DNA of 64,000 nucleotides from Eonycteris spelaea (taxonomy: Eukaryota > Chordata > Mammalia > Chiroptera > Pteropodidae): NCBI GenBank assembly GCA_003508835.1, contig PUFA01000007.1:11865001-11929000 (forward strand). The letters run 5' to 3'. The translations under genes were made by a program, and so were the position numbers. Under the pieces are notes generated by a model that saw only the letters and a list, made by a program, of their open reading frames with translations, was not told the origin of the DNA and did not search any database. The number at the start of each line of letters is the position of its first letter. The first letter of the stretch is position 1. Below are positions 12,110-23,948 of this stretch, piece after piece.

Positions 12110-12345
12110 GAGACCACCTGAGTGAGCCCTCCATGGCTGTGACTGCATCCACCAATGGGGAGACTGGGCCCTGTGGGTCCAGGCACATGAGCGGCTGTCA
12201 CAACGGAGGGCAATGCCAAGAGAGAAGTGAGGCTTCCAGCAGCTGCACCTGGCCTCCTGGCAACTCCACAGTCGGGCTTGGAGTTGAGCCTGAGATTTTT
12301 TGTTTCTGATTTTTGACATCTTCCCCACCCCATCCCTGCTTCATT

Positions 12346-12357
12346 CCCCCCCCCCCC
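12346..12357 (+). repeat. C12 homopolymer
   Basis: Twelve consecutive C residues, likely length-unstable. Confidence 0.95.
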
Positions 12358-12359
12358 AA

Positions 12360-12983
12360 TAGCATCCTCTTGAAAGCTTCCTCTTATGGCCTCGTGAGGG
12401 GCTGGATAAAGCCAGTCCTGAATGGCTGCCCTCATTGTACTATGGGAGCTATCTCTGACTCTTTAATCACCCAGAGGCTAAAGTCTAGCATTCTTGAAAC
12501 TGCAAGTTTGGTTTGTGACATGAAAATGAAATCCTTTTTCCTCTGGCAGTTGAACAAGGCTACTTTTGTTAAGATTTGGTGCTTGTGGGCATCTCTCCGG
12601 CTCTGCAATGGACACAAGGCAGGACCGTCACTGGTCTGGTCAGTGACCACTGTGAGATGTCAGCATCCTGAAGAGCGATGACACACCCTGGGGACATAGG
12701 CACAGACTCGCCAACCAGGTGAGGGTTCAATCAGTGACCCATCATCTTCCCAGTATTCCTTCTTCCTGTGCATCTGTAGTCACCAAGTTCTGTAAATTCC
12801 ATGTCCTTGATAGTATTTTATAGCTTCTTCTCTATGCCCAGCACCAGAACACATTACCTACCTACTACAGGTGCCTAGTAAATACTAAGTGAATAATGAA
12901 AGGACCATAACCTCAGGTTTTAGCTACTAGATTTCCTAAGGGTGAAGATTAGGAATATAAACAGTGAAGCTTATCTACTTGTA
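12360..12983. other. Unannotated stretch
   Basis: No supported gene. 'tatgcccagcaccagaacacatta...ggtgcctagtaaatactaagtgaataa' (12,833-12,895) is probably an L2/MIR 3' tail. Confidence 0.35.
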
Positions 12984-12991
12984 CTTTGGTT

Positions 12992-13201
12992 CAAGAGTCC
13001 CCGAACCCCAGGCCACGGGCCAGTAGGTTAGGAACAGGCCTCACAGCAGGAGATGAGTGGTGGGTGAGCGAGTGAAGCTTCATCTGTATCTGCAGCCGCT
13101 CTCCATCACGAGCATCAACTCATCAGCTCCACCTCAGATCCTCAGGCATTCCATCCTCATAGGAGCACCGGTCCCGGCGCCATAAAGGTTGGGGGCAGCT
13201 G
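12992..13201 (+). mobile_element. Non-autonomous hAT miniature element, copy 1
   Basis: Degenerate hAT termini ('caagagtccccgaac' at the left, 'ggttgggggcagctg' at the right, versus CAGGGGTCCCCAAC) enclose ~210 bp. Flanks ctttggtt (12,984-12,991) and ctctgatt (13,202-13,209) agree at 6 of 8 positions, as expected for a decayed 8-bp target duplication. Internal blocks such as 'gaagcttcatctgtat' and 'cagctccacctcagatc' recur in the copy at 52.2 kb. No transposase remains. Confidence 0.75.
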
Positions 13202-13339
13202 CTCTGATTCACAATCGGACATAAAGCTACCAGAATGAAAGGATTATTTAATTGTAGCATCAACTCTTCAGACCCCACGGCTTCTAAGAAAATTTCCATA
13301 AGGCGGTGTCCATAGCACAAACAGACCAGGAAGGCAGGT

Positions 13340-13470
13340 ATGGCAGAGCAGAGCAGGCAAAAGGGCTGGCTCCAGACCAAGCTGAGTTTCATTCCTGGCT
13401 CCACCACTTTCCAACTGTGCAACTTCAAGTCTCAATTTCTTCACCCATAAAAGGGCAACCGCATACCTGC
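13340..13470 (+). repeat. MIR SINE, truncated by the adjacent LTR
   Basis: 'cattcctggctccaccactttccaactgtgcaacttcaagtctcaatttcttcacccataaaagggc' is sense MIR. It stops where the MLT1 LTR begins. Confidence 0.7.
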
Positions 13471-13471
13471 T

Positions 13472-13889
13472 GCTATGGGCTGAACCGTGCTCCTCCAAAA
13501 TTCATACCCCCAGTCCTCAGAAAGTAACCTTATTTAGAGAAAGGCTCTTTACATCGGTAATCTAGTTTAAATGAGTTATTAGAATGGACCCTGCTCCACT
13601 ATGACTGGTGTCCTGACTGAAAGGGGAAATCTGGAGACCGACGGGCACATAGGGAGAAAGCCATGACTGGGGTGATGCTTCTACAGGCCAGGAAACACGA
13701 AGAGTGTCAGCAAACCACCAGAAGCTTCCAGAAGCAGCATAGACGGATTCTTCCTCACAATCTTCAGTAGGAACGAACGCTGTAGACACCTTGATCTGGG
13801 AGCTCCAGCCTCCAGAACTGTGCAACCGTTCCTTCCTAGTGTTTAAGCCACTGGTTTGCTGAACTTCGTCATGGCAGCAAACTAATACA
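13472..13889 (+). mobile_element. MLT1-type solo LTR (ERVL-MaLR)
   Basis: Starts 'tgctatgggctgaac', has 'taaccttatttagagaaaggctctttac', 'atgactggtgtcctgactg' and 'gcctccagaactgtg', and ends 'ggcagcaaactaatac'. This is the full landmark order of an MLT1A/B-like LTR, sense. No internal retroviral genes flank it. Confidence 0.85.
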
Positions 13890-14840
13890 AAGCCTTGCAG
13901 CATTATCATGAGGAATAAAGATAAAGTTATAAAAGACACAGCCCACAATCAGTAGGAGGTGGACAAAGCTGGTAGCTGTTGTTATTCTTGCTTATTAGCG
14001 TATGCCAAGATGAATATAACATAGATTTCAGACGCACATACATAATGAACACAGGAAACATCATATTGTCTGACTATACAGCAAGTCCCCCAATGCCAAA
14101 CTACCATTTTTCCAATAAGAAAATGAAGGATAAAACTTTAAGTATATAAATAGCCAAATGTCTACTTATAATATTTAGATGTGGTTACACATACACATGT
14201 AAAAATGCATGCAAAAATTATACATTGATTTTGAAATCATTATTTTTCCATTTTCATATTTTATGTAATAATTTTATTCTAACACCAGCCTTCATCATCA
14301 TTAGAACCTTTTCTCAGTTTTCAGGAGAATTTCTTCTTCATTTTCATCTAAGTTATTTGAGATACAGCACTTTTAAATCTGTGTGTGATGCTAACATGAA
14401 ATTTTTAGCCTAAACCACAAGTACTATTTCACATGCCATTTTTACTGTTGTTTTTTTCATTTATTCATACTTATATGTATATTAGTGACCTTCACTGTAA
14501 CCACAGTGCTTTGTAATGTGATTTCTAAAAGGCATATTTATGACAAATTCTAACATTGCCATCATCATGAAGTCACAACCAAAGGAATACTTCCTAAATC
14601 AGTGCTGGCAACCTCTACAAGCATCAAAAACAAATGTTAATTTACATGATTTCAGGATAATGTGATTTTTTGCAAAATAACACAATTGAAGGAGAATCTG
14701 ATAATATGAGGAAACTTGAATAACCTGACTCTAAGGCACCTTCTTTTCTGATAGGCATGTCTGGAGGGAAAACCCACAACTTTAGTTCAGACTATAAGCA
14801 GTTTATGCACAGTTGGCTTTATCAATCCTGATGTTTGTTC
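13890..14840. other. AT-rich unannotated stretch
   Basis: No gene seen. It may contain very old repeat sequence, but none I can name. Confidence 0.35.
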
Positions 14841-14844
14841 CCAT

Positions 14845-15060
14845 GTCCCACGGATTCTTAACCTTCAAAGCCAAGTTCAAATGTCCCTACTTATGAAGCC
14901 CTTCCCCACCACATAGCTAGAATAAGTCTCTCATCACTTCGTTCCCCACTGCACACCATTATCTATATCCCATAGTTTTCTCTAACCTTGGCACTGGGCA
15001 CTTATCTTAATTATCCACACACAGCACCTTGCTTTGCAAACAGCAAGCTCCTTTTTCTTT
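14845..15060 (+). repeat. L2 LINE fragment, sense
   Basis: 'aaagccaagttcaaatgtccctacttatgaagcccttccccacc' matches the L2 3' coding region, followed by an L2-like 3' run with 'agcaccttgctttgcaaacagcaagctcc'. Confidence 0.65.
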
Positions 15061-15064
15061 AATG

Positions 15065-15790
15065 AATGAGAAAAAATAACTTTATTCCTTTCTTCTGATT
15101 ACAAAATTACACATACTTACTGTAAAAATTAAAATTCTATAGAGATGTTTAAGAATAAAGTATATCTTCTAAAACTCTCTCATTTAAAAATTTTGTGTTA
15201 TATACTTCCAGAATTTTTCTTTGTGCACACATGTTGCTCATACATGTATGCACCTCATATACACATATGTACACATCAAGACATTTTCAAAGAGACTAGA
15301 AAGCATGCTATAACACATTGTTTTACAGCCTGCTTTTACTATTTAAAAATTATGCAATTTTCCTATGTAAAGAAATATAAATTTACGTTATAATTTTTAA
15401 TGTCAGCTTGGTATTAGAATACCGAAATTTATTTACTCATGGACCTTTAAGGTGTTCACATTTTTTATAGCCACAAGCAATGTTACAATGAAAAGCCTTG
15501 GAATTACAGCTTAGAAAAATAATCAGTTCTTTAGGATAAATTCAGAAAAGTAATATGCTACTTCGAAAGGGTGCACTTAATGTCAGTTTTGACTGCTCCC
15601 AGCAACCATGCAAGAGTGCCTGCTTCCTTGGGTCCTCAGCAACATTAGCACTGTCACTGAGTTTAATCTTGGCCAAATGAAAAAATAAAAAAGTAACATT
15701 TCATTGTTTTAGTCCCTATTTTTATTACTAGTGAGTGTGAGCATCTTTTTGGTTAATCCAATTATACAATTGTCTATTGTACAATTATTT
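15065..15790 (-). repeat. Old LINE-1 3' part, antisense
   Basis: Reverse-complement L1 3' landmarks: 'ggacctttaaggtgttcaca', 'gcaatgttacaatgaaaagcc', 'gataaattcagaaaagtaatatgct', 'agtgcctgcttccttgggtcctcagcaacatt' and 'tactagtgagtgtgagcatc'. Confidence 0.7.
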
Positions 15791-16119
15791 ATATTGTATT
15801 AAATATACTTGAATACCATACAATTATTTCTTAGAACATAATTATTCAATGTATTGTGGTGTGCTATATAGTCATTATGTTTTTTTAATATTTTTTATTT
15901 TTCAATTATAATTGGCATACCATATTATTAAGTTCTTAATAAATATTTGCAGAATAATGATAGCTAACACTGATTATGTGCAAGGCACTGTTGAAGCACA
16001 TTTCAACATGTTCCTATCTCTTCTGGGCCATCTGGGTGTATCTACCACCGAATAGGTGAAGGTTGTCATAAAAGGAGTTATATTAGCATATTTGAAATGT
16101 GATTACATTTTGAAAGGAT

Positions 16120-16300
16120 ATTAATATTTGGTAAACATTTTACATACTTTTCCCATGTTATTCTCCCAACAACCTTTTAAGGACAGCACTATTTCAATTA
16201 AAATTCTCACTTCGCAGATCTAAGAGGGTGGTCACGATTTGCACCCAGGTTTTCTGATCCCAAAGCTTCCATTCTTAACCACTATACCAAACTGCTAGTG
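16120..16300 (-). repeat. MIR SINE, antisense
   Basis: 'gttattctcccaacaaccttttaaggacagcactatt...gcacccaggttttctgatcc...cattcttaaccactatacc' is reverse-complement MIR. Confidence 0.75.
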
Positions 16301-16699
16301 ACAGGGGCCCCTGTTAGGGACACTTAATGTCCCCCAATAGGAGTAGTGGCTGGTCCACAAGGCCCCTCGAGATGGCCTTGTCTCTAGTCGAAGGGACACT
16401 TAAGACTTTAAAATAAAGACAGTAAGAATCAGATGTATCAGGACACTGGAGACCCCGTGCTTCCACCCAGTGCTTGGTCCCCTCCATCAGATGCAGAAGA
16501 GCCCTTGCACCAGAGACTGGTTTGGGCTAGACAGGGTCACAGTGGGTGACAGAGGTGGGAGAGGTGCACCCACAGCAGCACCCGCTCCTGAACTGGATGG
16601 GCCCATTCCATTTAGAAATCCAGACTAAGAAGCTTCCTTAGGCAAACAAAGAGAACAGCAGGGAGTCCAAAGAGGGAGAATGAGAATGAGGGAGAAAAG
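16301..16699. other. Unannotated stretch
   Basis: GC-richer unique-looking sequence. No gene seen. Confidence 0.35.
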
Positions 16700-16890
16700 G
16701 AAATAAATAAGGTAAGCGCTTAACTAGTCACTAGGCACTGTACTGTGTGTTTTTGCTAAGTTATAGTCCTTACTCTTCCCAACTACCCTGTGAGGTAGGA
16801 ATTAACATTGTCCAATTTGCAGATGATATGTGCACAAGGTCACACAGCAGCAGAACAAGGATTCAAAGCCAGGTCTTCTAATTGAAGTCT
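16700..16890 (-). repeat. MIR SINE, antisense
   Basis: 'cccaactaccctgtgaggtaggaattaacattgtccaatttgcagatgat...caaggtcacacagcagcagaacaaggattcaaagccagg' is reverse-complement MIR. Confidence 0.85.
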
Positions 16891-17059
16891 GGGAAGAATC
16901 CTGAGAGTTCTATGGATGTGCCTGGGTGGGATGAGGAGCAGGCTCATGGGGCAAGGCTCTGGGCTTCCGCCGCATGCAGCCAGTGCCCCCTGTTAATCTG
17001 TTCCATGAAGGGCAGCTCCACAGTACCAGACCACATCTGGTTCATACCTACCTCCAACC

Positions 17060-17290
17060 ATCAACCGGTTCCACTAAATAGGCACGTAGTCATCACTGAC
17101 TGTGTGCAAGGCTTCCTGTGCCGGCAGAGACGTTATGAAAACAAACCCGACATTAAGACGTGGCCCGATCTCACACTTTCTCCATTCCGGTGGAGGAGGG
17201 AAGTACTGCGCCAACAGCGACAGTGCGAGGTGAGGGTGGAAAACGCAGCCGTAGGAACGGGCAACGGTAACCAAACGCACGGCCGAGGGG
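17060..17290. other. Local CpG cluster
   Basis: I count 13 CpG dinucleotides in 17,141-17,290 in an otherwise CpG-poor window. The first part may be L2-antisense-derived. It is too short for a classical CpG island and no promoter motif was identified. Confidence 0.45.
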
Positions 17291-17789
17291 AAAGTTTCAC
17301 TGAAGATGCATGTCACGGAAGGTCCAAGTATTTATTTTAACCAGGAGGATGGGAAAAAGAGAAGAGCTGTCATCAGAAAAGCTGAAAAGAGGGAGGTGTG
17401 ACAGAGGGATAAAAAGTCATCCGTGTGTCATGAGCCCAGTGAGGGATACATGGAGACAGAGGAGGCAAGGAACAAGGGACAAGGAACCCCAGCCTCCCAC
17501 ACTGGCAGTCAAGGCTCTAGAAGAATTTATTCCCTGTGTCATACCACTTAGAAAACTGGAGTCCTGAGAAGGAAAAACTGAAGAAGGCGCGTAGAAGCTA
17601 GAGCAAGGTCTGCAGCTCCCGGCTGCACTAAAGCTGAGGCTCCTCTGACTAAGGCTGAGCCAGGTGTGATCACTGCCCTCTCCACAGAAGACGAGGCTAG
17701 AAAGAACCTTCAAAGCAAAGAGGTTTTTTAAATATGAGATTTAAAATGAGCGTTCTTTTTGACCTGGAAAATTCTCCTTCTGAAGTAGA
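17291..17789. other. Unannotated stretch
   Basis: Purine-rich unique-looking sequence. No supported exon. Confidence 0.3.
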
Positions 17790-18155
17790 GATTTTTGATT
17801 GCGGAAAAATTATAATAACATAATGTCCAATAACGGGGTGCTGGTAAATATTTGAGGTACCTTCTAGAATCACACTCTACATAGCTATTAAAATTAATGT
17901 TGGAGGAGGAATATTTACTAACATGATAGATGTTCACAATATTGTTAATTAAAAGAAATTAAATATGAAAAGTATTATAGTATTATATATAAGAATATAT
18001 TTAATTCTTACAAAAGAAAAAAAATATCTGAAGAAAAACACCAAAGTGTTCATAGAGGTTAGTGTGGAATTAATGGTGATTTTGGCTTATCTATACTTTC
18101 TAAAACTTCTATAATAAAGATTGATTATTTTTGAAATAAGAAAAAAAAAAACGAG
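17790..18155 (+). repeat. Old LINE-1 3' end
   Basis: 'atgtccaataacggggtgctgg', 'acatagctattaaaattaatgttggaggaggaatattta' and the terminal 'ggcttatctatactttctaaaacttctataataaag' follow an old L1M 3' end, closed by an A-rich tail. Confidence 0.75.
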
Positions 18156-18409
18156 TCAATTTTTAATGTTTCTCCCACCAGTGTCAAGACCTAGAATAAG
18201 GACATGCTGGCTGGGATACCTGACTCTTGTTTTTGTGACCTGGCTCATTTCTAGGCACGGAATTCAAGGTTGGGTATCAGAAAGCAGAGACTGAATTCTC
18301 ACATGGCCACTGCACACTGAGCATATGCCTGCAACCCTCCATTCTTCAACACCATTTCATTTAATAAAAAAAAAAAAGGTATTTGAATTCAATTCACACG
18401 TAGTGTGTG

Positions 18410-18660
18410 TAGGCTATTATTTATTAATAGTAAGAGCTCTCATTTATCACACATTGTCTCTGCAGGGTTCCGTGCTAAGCACTTCCACATCATCTCATTT
18501 AACCTATCAACAACTGTGGAAGTTAGGTACCATTATATCCATTTTCTAGACAAGGAAACAGAGGCCCAGAGAGATAAGTCACTAGCCGACCCCTAATGAC
18601 CAGTAAGTGAAAATGCCAAGTTTCAGACTCTGGTCTGTCTGACTCCAAAGCCTTCAGCCT
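18410..18660 (-). repeat. MIR SINE, antisense
   Basis: 'ccgtgctaagcacttccacatcatctcatttaacctatcaac...ttttctagacaaggaaacagaggcccagagagataagtca' is near-complete reverse-complement MIR. Confidence 0.9.
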
Positions 18661-20539
18661 TTATATACAATTCTGTCCTTCTAAGGAAGCCATTTGTTAA
18701 TATTTATAGAGATGCATATGCATTCCAAATATCCTGGGACTGGAGTGAAGACTCTATGCAGGAAGTTGTCAAATATGAGGTAATAAGTGGCAACTGTGAC
18801 AATTGAATACATTATAGTAAAAACAAAGGTAATAAGTGTAGTACTTGAAACTCCTCACTTCCTAATGAACTTACTACATTTTCCTACCGATTATGCTCTT
18901 ATATCTGTGTGGTAGAAATACTACTTAATGGTACGCTGTTGCTTGTCTCTTTTCAACCCTCATACCATGACATCTCATTTGGTATCTTGAAACTGGCTGT
19001 GATGGGAGTATTTACATCATGGAATTCAGCAAATGCTACAGATGAGGGCTTGATTTATTTTTTTATTGATGGTCTAGACTTAAAAAGGTGATGAGAAAAA
19101 AGTTAATAACATAGATTAAACTTAAAACTATGCCATCTTTGTAGCTGTTACATTGTAAATCACAAAAAATTGAGGAAATGGTCTTCCAGTACTTGAAAAT
19201 TATTACTCCCTCACTAAAGAAGTATCTCATGTTATTGACAAATGAATAAAGTTCTGACATGTCTTTGTTGTGTCATTTGTGTTGGATTTAGTACTCATTC
19301 CTCAATGATGTGAGCAATTTCTTTGCTGAATCATATCGTAATCTGCAGTCTGATTTTGTCAAATTATGGTTGGATTGCAACCACAGGTTGGCTATAGATA
19401 CAAGAGTTCAGCAAAAATCAACTAAAGCTTTCTGTGATAATCAGCTGACTATATGAGATCGACAATAAAATGTGTTGCATACGTCAATATTATTTCTAAG
19501 TTTTGAGCTATTCATCTTTTATGTCAGTAAAGTTTATAATAAATGTTTTTTGTTTTTTTTCTAGAGAGTCACTGATTAAACATTAAAGCACATCACTGGA
19601 TGGAACTATGGACTACCCTGTACAATTCTCATATTTGTACAGAAAAGGGCCTCACTGATTCCAAGGAATCTCCCCTAGAGAGGGGAGTGATGTTTCAGAC
19701 CTGGCCCCTCTCAAACCACAGGTCCCAATTCTCAACTTCCTAAGGTCACTTGAACTCTGGACCCATCTTTTAGAGAGCTAACCACAGATCACTCAATAGA
19801 ATTAGAAACTCTCCCTGGACAATGAGCTAGAAACAAAACAAGCCCATGAGGAACAGAAAGCCTTCCTAAACATTTTGGGGATAGTCTTCTTAATTACATG
19901 TGAATATTTCATTGTCGCAGTTATCATGTGACATTGTCGGTTACTGATATACATGTCAACCTCTCCTGCTAGAACTTGAGCTCCAAGAAGATGGGGTGTC
20001 TCTTATTCACCCCTTGCCCTGCTAGAGGTCGGTCAGTGTCCTTGAGCTCATGTCTGAATGCCTAAAGAGGGCGTGGTGGAGAGGAAGGCAGGATCTCCTT
20101 TACAAATCTGGTGTTGCCAGAATTAACATCTGTCTAACTGAGTTATTTAAATATTTCCTGGATGGTTCAAGAGCAATGTTTTGATCATCATGCTATATCC
20201 AAATAAATGCTAGAGCAAGCCAACGCAAAAAGTCATCCAAATTTTTCAAAATGTAAAACATAAACTTGTTACATGAGCATTACAATTAATGAACAATATT
20301 CATGGCATTCACACAAATAAATAAGCAACCTTTTCAATGGCTCCTAAATTCCCAAATATAGAGACCGAAGGCACTTTACGAGAATAATTCGACTCACCTT
20401 TTTAACCCTGTTTGTAAAGAACAACTCATCAGTGGTTGTGTGGCTGCATGTCGTGGGAGCAGATCCCACCTGCAATTTTACCTAGAGGGTATCATATCCA
20501 GCTTGTTTTCAAAATATTTGGGAACCCATGGCCAGGGCA
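18661..20539. other. AT-rich unannotated stretch
   Basis: No supported gene. 19,965-20,060 is weakly L2-like ('gctagaacttgagctccaagaagatggggtgtc'). 20,160-20,440 is AT-rich and TAAT-bearing and could be regulatory. Confidence 0.35.
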
Positions 20540-20600
20540 CATTGGGGTCAGGAGACTGAGACGCAGAGAGGTGACAACTATTCTCCAGCACACGACTGAC
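20540..20600 (-). repeat. Weak MIR fragment, antisense
   Basis: 'gagactgagacgcagagaggtgacaactattctccagcacacgactg' parallels the MIR 'aaactgaggcacagagaggttaag' block. Confidence 0.4.
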
Positions 20601-20939
20601 TCTGAGAGTAATAACAGGCAACAGGCACACAGAGACTGCTGCGACACCATCCCCGTGGCTTAGACAGCGTTCTAAGTTGTGCCTAGAGTTTTTTTTTAAA
20701 GTATGCCGAGCAATACACTTAAGATACTCGAGTCCTCATTTAATTCCATCAGTGAAATAATGGACATTGAAATCAGACCAGAATTCTCTTTTGGAGACTC
20801 ATCTACCTATTGGTATTGGCCCACCTTCCGGATTTCCATACTTGCCACAGCTTTTCATTTCTCCTTTCAAGGACTAGAAACCAAATACACAATTTGCCTT
20901 CTTAATTCTCTCTCACGAGGAGCTGGGAACTTTCTGACA

Positions 20940-21345
20940 CAGCAAGCTAATTAAAAACACATTACTACAGCAAGGGTTGTCTTGCAACTCACCTGGCATC
21001 TAGGGGTTAAGCTTGCACATTTAATATCCCACCTTAAACAGGAATAATAGGAGCCAGGAACCGGCTTTTATGACAACCTTCCTAAGATGGTGCTACTTCT
21101 TCAGAACACAACAGTTAAAAAAAAAAAAAAAAGCCATGCAAATGGAGATGAATGGTACACAGGCCACCGAGGTAATTAAAAATGTATTTTCCATCTCCTA
21201 GTAATTGAATTGTGTACAAGCTGCAAGTTAATGAGGTCATCTACCCTCGAGCACTGACAGGAAAGCAGGAATAATTATCTTTCAATTTTTTCTTATGTAG
21301 CAATTAATTTTAACCATTCGCCTACACCCCACTTCCACTCCCCTC
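20940..21345. promoter_or_regulatory. Candidate enhancer-like AT-rich block
   Basis: Repeat-free block dense in TAAT/ATTA cores ('gaggtaattaaaaatg', 'ctagtaattgaattg', 'gcaattaattttaac') plus an ATGCAAAT octamer ('gccatgcaaatgg' near 21,134) and an A16-type run at about 21,117-21,132. This composition is typical of developmental enhancers. Confidence 0.35.
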
Positions 21346-23290
21346 AATCCAGTCAGTCAAAGTCATGGCTAAACCGAATTGACAAGCAATTGATACGGTG
21401 GCGGCACGGAGCTGCCGAGGCGGGCAAGGTAATCAAGGGGCTGCAGCTGTTGAGGGCTAAGCGCTTCCAGGTGAACGTCGCCTGAGATTTCCCATTCTGC
21501 CACTCGGAGGACGCGGGACACACAGTGGTGGCTGTCAGAACATCTGGTGCCAGGTGGGCTGGGAAGAGGTACTGCTGACTTGGGAAGGCAACAGAAGGAT
21601 GGACAAGGATTGATGGATGGACAAGACTTTGAAACAAAATGTCACTTATAAAAACTGTTACCCAGAAACAGGGGAGAAATGCTCAGCCGCTCATAAAACC
21701 TGTCTTGAGCTTACAGCATCGTCAGACTTCTTGGAGGAGATTTTTGGCTGGTGGACTTCGGAGTGGGGTCCCCAATGTTTTTTCAAACTTGCTGGCACAA
21801 AAAGTGTCTTCACTTATTTAGCTCGGCAAAAACATCTGCCTCTTTTTGGTCATCCTCAGTATAAGCTCCCTGTTCTGGTTCGGGGCAGGGCTGGGAGTGA
21901 TTTATTCCAATTCGGCTGCTATTTGGCTGACTTGGCCCAGAATGCATTGCGTTATGAGGCGCTGACTGGAGTCTGTCCATCTGTGAAGCCAGTCTGCCGA
22001 TGTTTAGATCAAGTCTTGGTCACTCCACTCCACCCCCATTTCTCTTTCTAATTGGTGAAGATGGAGCAAAGTCTCAATTTTGATAGGTTTCAACGAGTAT
22101 GAGCAAATATTTGAGAGAGAGAGAGATCAGGTCTTCATTCACTCACCTTATTCAGACTTATTAAGCACCTAGGTAGCTCTTAATACTAAGTATGGTGGTC
22201 AGATTGCTCAGTTTACGTCTGTTGTCCTGATACAATTATTAATAGCATCTACTTTTACTCTCGAAAGTGTCCCATTATCCATAATAACTTACATGGTCAT
22301 CTGGTTATGGAGTGCCTTGGGGTAAAAAGGTCGAATATAGTGAAGGTACAAGCTTCCTCAAAATTATAAGCTCTCCCTACTTCTCGAGAACAAGTTGCCA
22401 TTTCGTAAATCTTCTTTTCCTCTGTATGTCCCCAGTGGTACCCAGCGCCATCAGAGATCACAGCAGTCTCTTACGAAATGTGCATCGATCACTTTGCGAA
22501 ATCCACATGAGATTAGAAGTCAGTACAGGGAAGCCACGCCATTAGGCAATGTGGTTTTTCTATTAGCTGCTGTGCCAAATAGGCATATCTAAGACTAGTT
22601 TCTCCATCCTCGAATCAAGGTAGGCTTTTTGAAGGATGTCGAACCAGGCGGGAGACATGGCTGGAAATCTTTACATTTTCCCAGATACTTGCAAAAAGCA
22701 AATTTCCTTTAGAGAGTATGGCCTAATAGCTTTAGAGAGAAGGAGTAGCCCAGAGCAAAATGAAATTTCTCAAAAGTCATCCGTTAGGACAACAGTCATA
22801 AAATGAGTGTCTTCAAGTCCAGCAGAAGGGCACTGGTGTGGCACTTTTGTTCTTTGTTCCTGAGGCTTTTGTTGTTGAATCTTCATTCTCATAATGTCCC
22901 TGCCATTTCCCCAAGGGGACCACACCAGTGAAAGAAGGGCACCTTGGATCCAGTCCTACTCTGATCAATGCACGGGTGACATGGGGATCCTTGGCTGAGC
23001 AAAAGAGGGTCCCTCAGAGCCTGCGAGTTTCCTCTCTGTGCCCTGAAGCAACCGCAGAAGGGAGAGAGTGGAAGCTCTCCCAGGCTGTTCTGCCAAGGGG
23101 AGTGGCTCTTGTTACAGGTTCGCTGCCACTGCAATTAAGTGTGCATCTGCAAACCCGAACACAGAGAGGTCGTCATGGAAAGATGCATTTTGTGCCATGG
23201 TTGCTGCAGCTTCTCTTACAGGTTTAACTCTCACTGCCCTTGCCTACCCCCCTCCCCAAACAAATCTCTCTTAAGAGGGAGAAAAAAGTA
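21346..23290. other. Unannotated stretch
   Basis: Mostly unique-looking. A 144-codon plus-strand frame (21,617-22,051) shows no recognisable domain, and I treat it as chance. A small (GA)n lies at about 22,114-22,126. Confidence 0.3.
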
Positions 23291-23294
23291 AAAA

Positions 23295-23505
23295 AGCTAA
23301 CATTGATTTAACTCCTATCATGGGCTAGGCAGTTCACATGTGTTCATTCATTTGATTTACATACAATCCTATGCTGTAGCAATCAATTTACAGATGTGGA
23401 AACTAAGACTCAGAGAAATTAAGGGATTTGCCCAAAGATACACAAGTAAGAGGTGGACTCAGGATTAAACCGAAGTCCATCAAACGCCAAAGCCCTTGCT
23501 TTGCC
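23295..23505 (-). repeat. MIR SINE, antisense
   Basis: 'aactcctatcatgggctaggcagttcacatg...cagatgtggaaactaagactcagagaaattaagggatttgccc...aagtaagaggtggactcaggatt' is reverse-complement MIR. Confidence 0.85.
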
Positions 23506-23867
23506 TTGACATCACTCCAGCGGGCTGGATCAGGCAGGTGAGGTTTTCATGTTTTCTTCATCGCAGGCTGGCTTTTCTCTTGCACTACACCTGTTACTAG
23601 ATTTATCTTTCTGGAGAAGTGAGGTGAAGTCCCCATTGATGCCTGAGTGCCCATTCTTGGTGATGTTTGTGCTAAGAATTGCGCTCTTCCTCTTCTACAG
23701 GCAAACTCCACATGGGAGGGGACACACATCTGTCTCTAATGCCTTGGTATCAGATTTCCAGGTTGCTCTTCTCCTGAATTACATGATCATCAGGAAATAA
23801 GTTCTATGTGAACATAACAACCAAGAACCAGGGAGGACACATATAAACAGGCTGGGGTAGTGTATTA

Positions 23868-23948
23868 ATCAGAGTTTTCCAGAAAAACAGAACCAACAGG
23901 AGATAGAGAAGTAGGTAGGTAGGTGGGTAGATAGAGAGATAGATTCGA
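23868..23948 (-). repeat. Old repeat terminus plus (TAGG/TAGA)n
   Basis: 'gtgtattaatcagagttttccagaaaaacagaaccaac' is a familiar LTR/retroelement-terminus sequence, followed by a degenerate tetranucleotide run at about 23,911-23,946. Family and orientation are uncertain. Confidence 0.45.

Noticed and set aside
11849..12435. Arg/Glu/Gly-rich and Leu/Pro-rich long open frames
   Set aside because: They are created by the (CCCTCT)n low-complexity tract, in three overlapping frames on two strands.
13472..13889. Possible intact endogenous retrovirus near the LTR
   Set aside because: Only solo LTR sequence is present; no gag, pol or env region flanks it.
16882..17340. 152-codon plus-strand frame over the CpG cluster
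   Set aside because: No recognisable domain, start context or splice structure. It begins in an antisense MIR.
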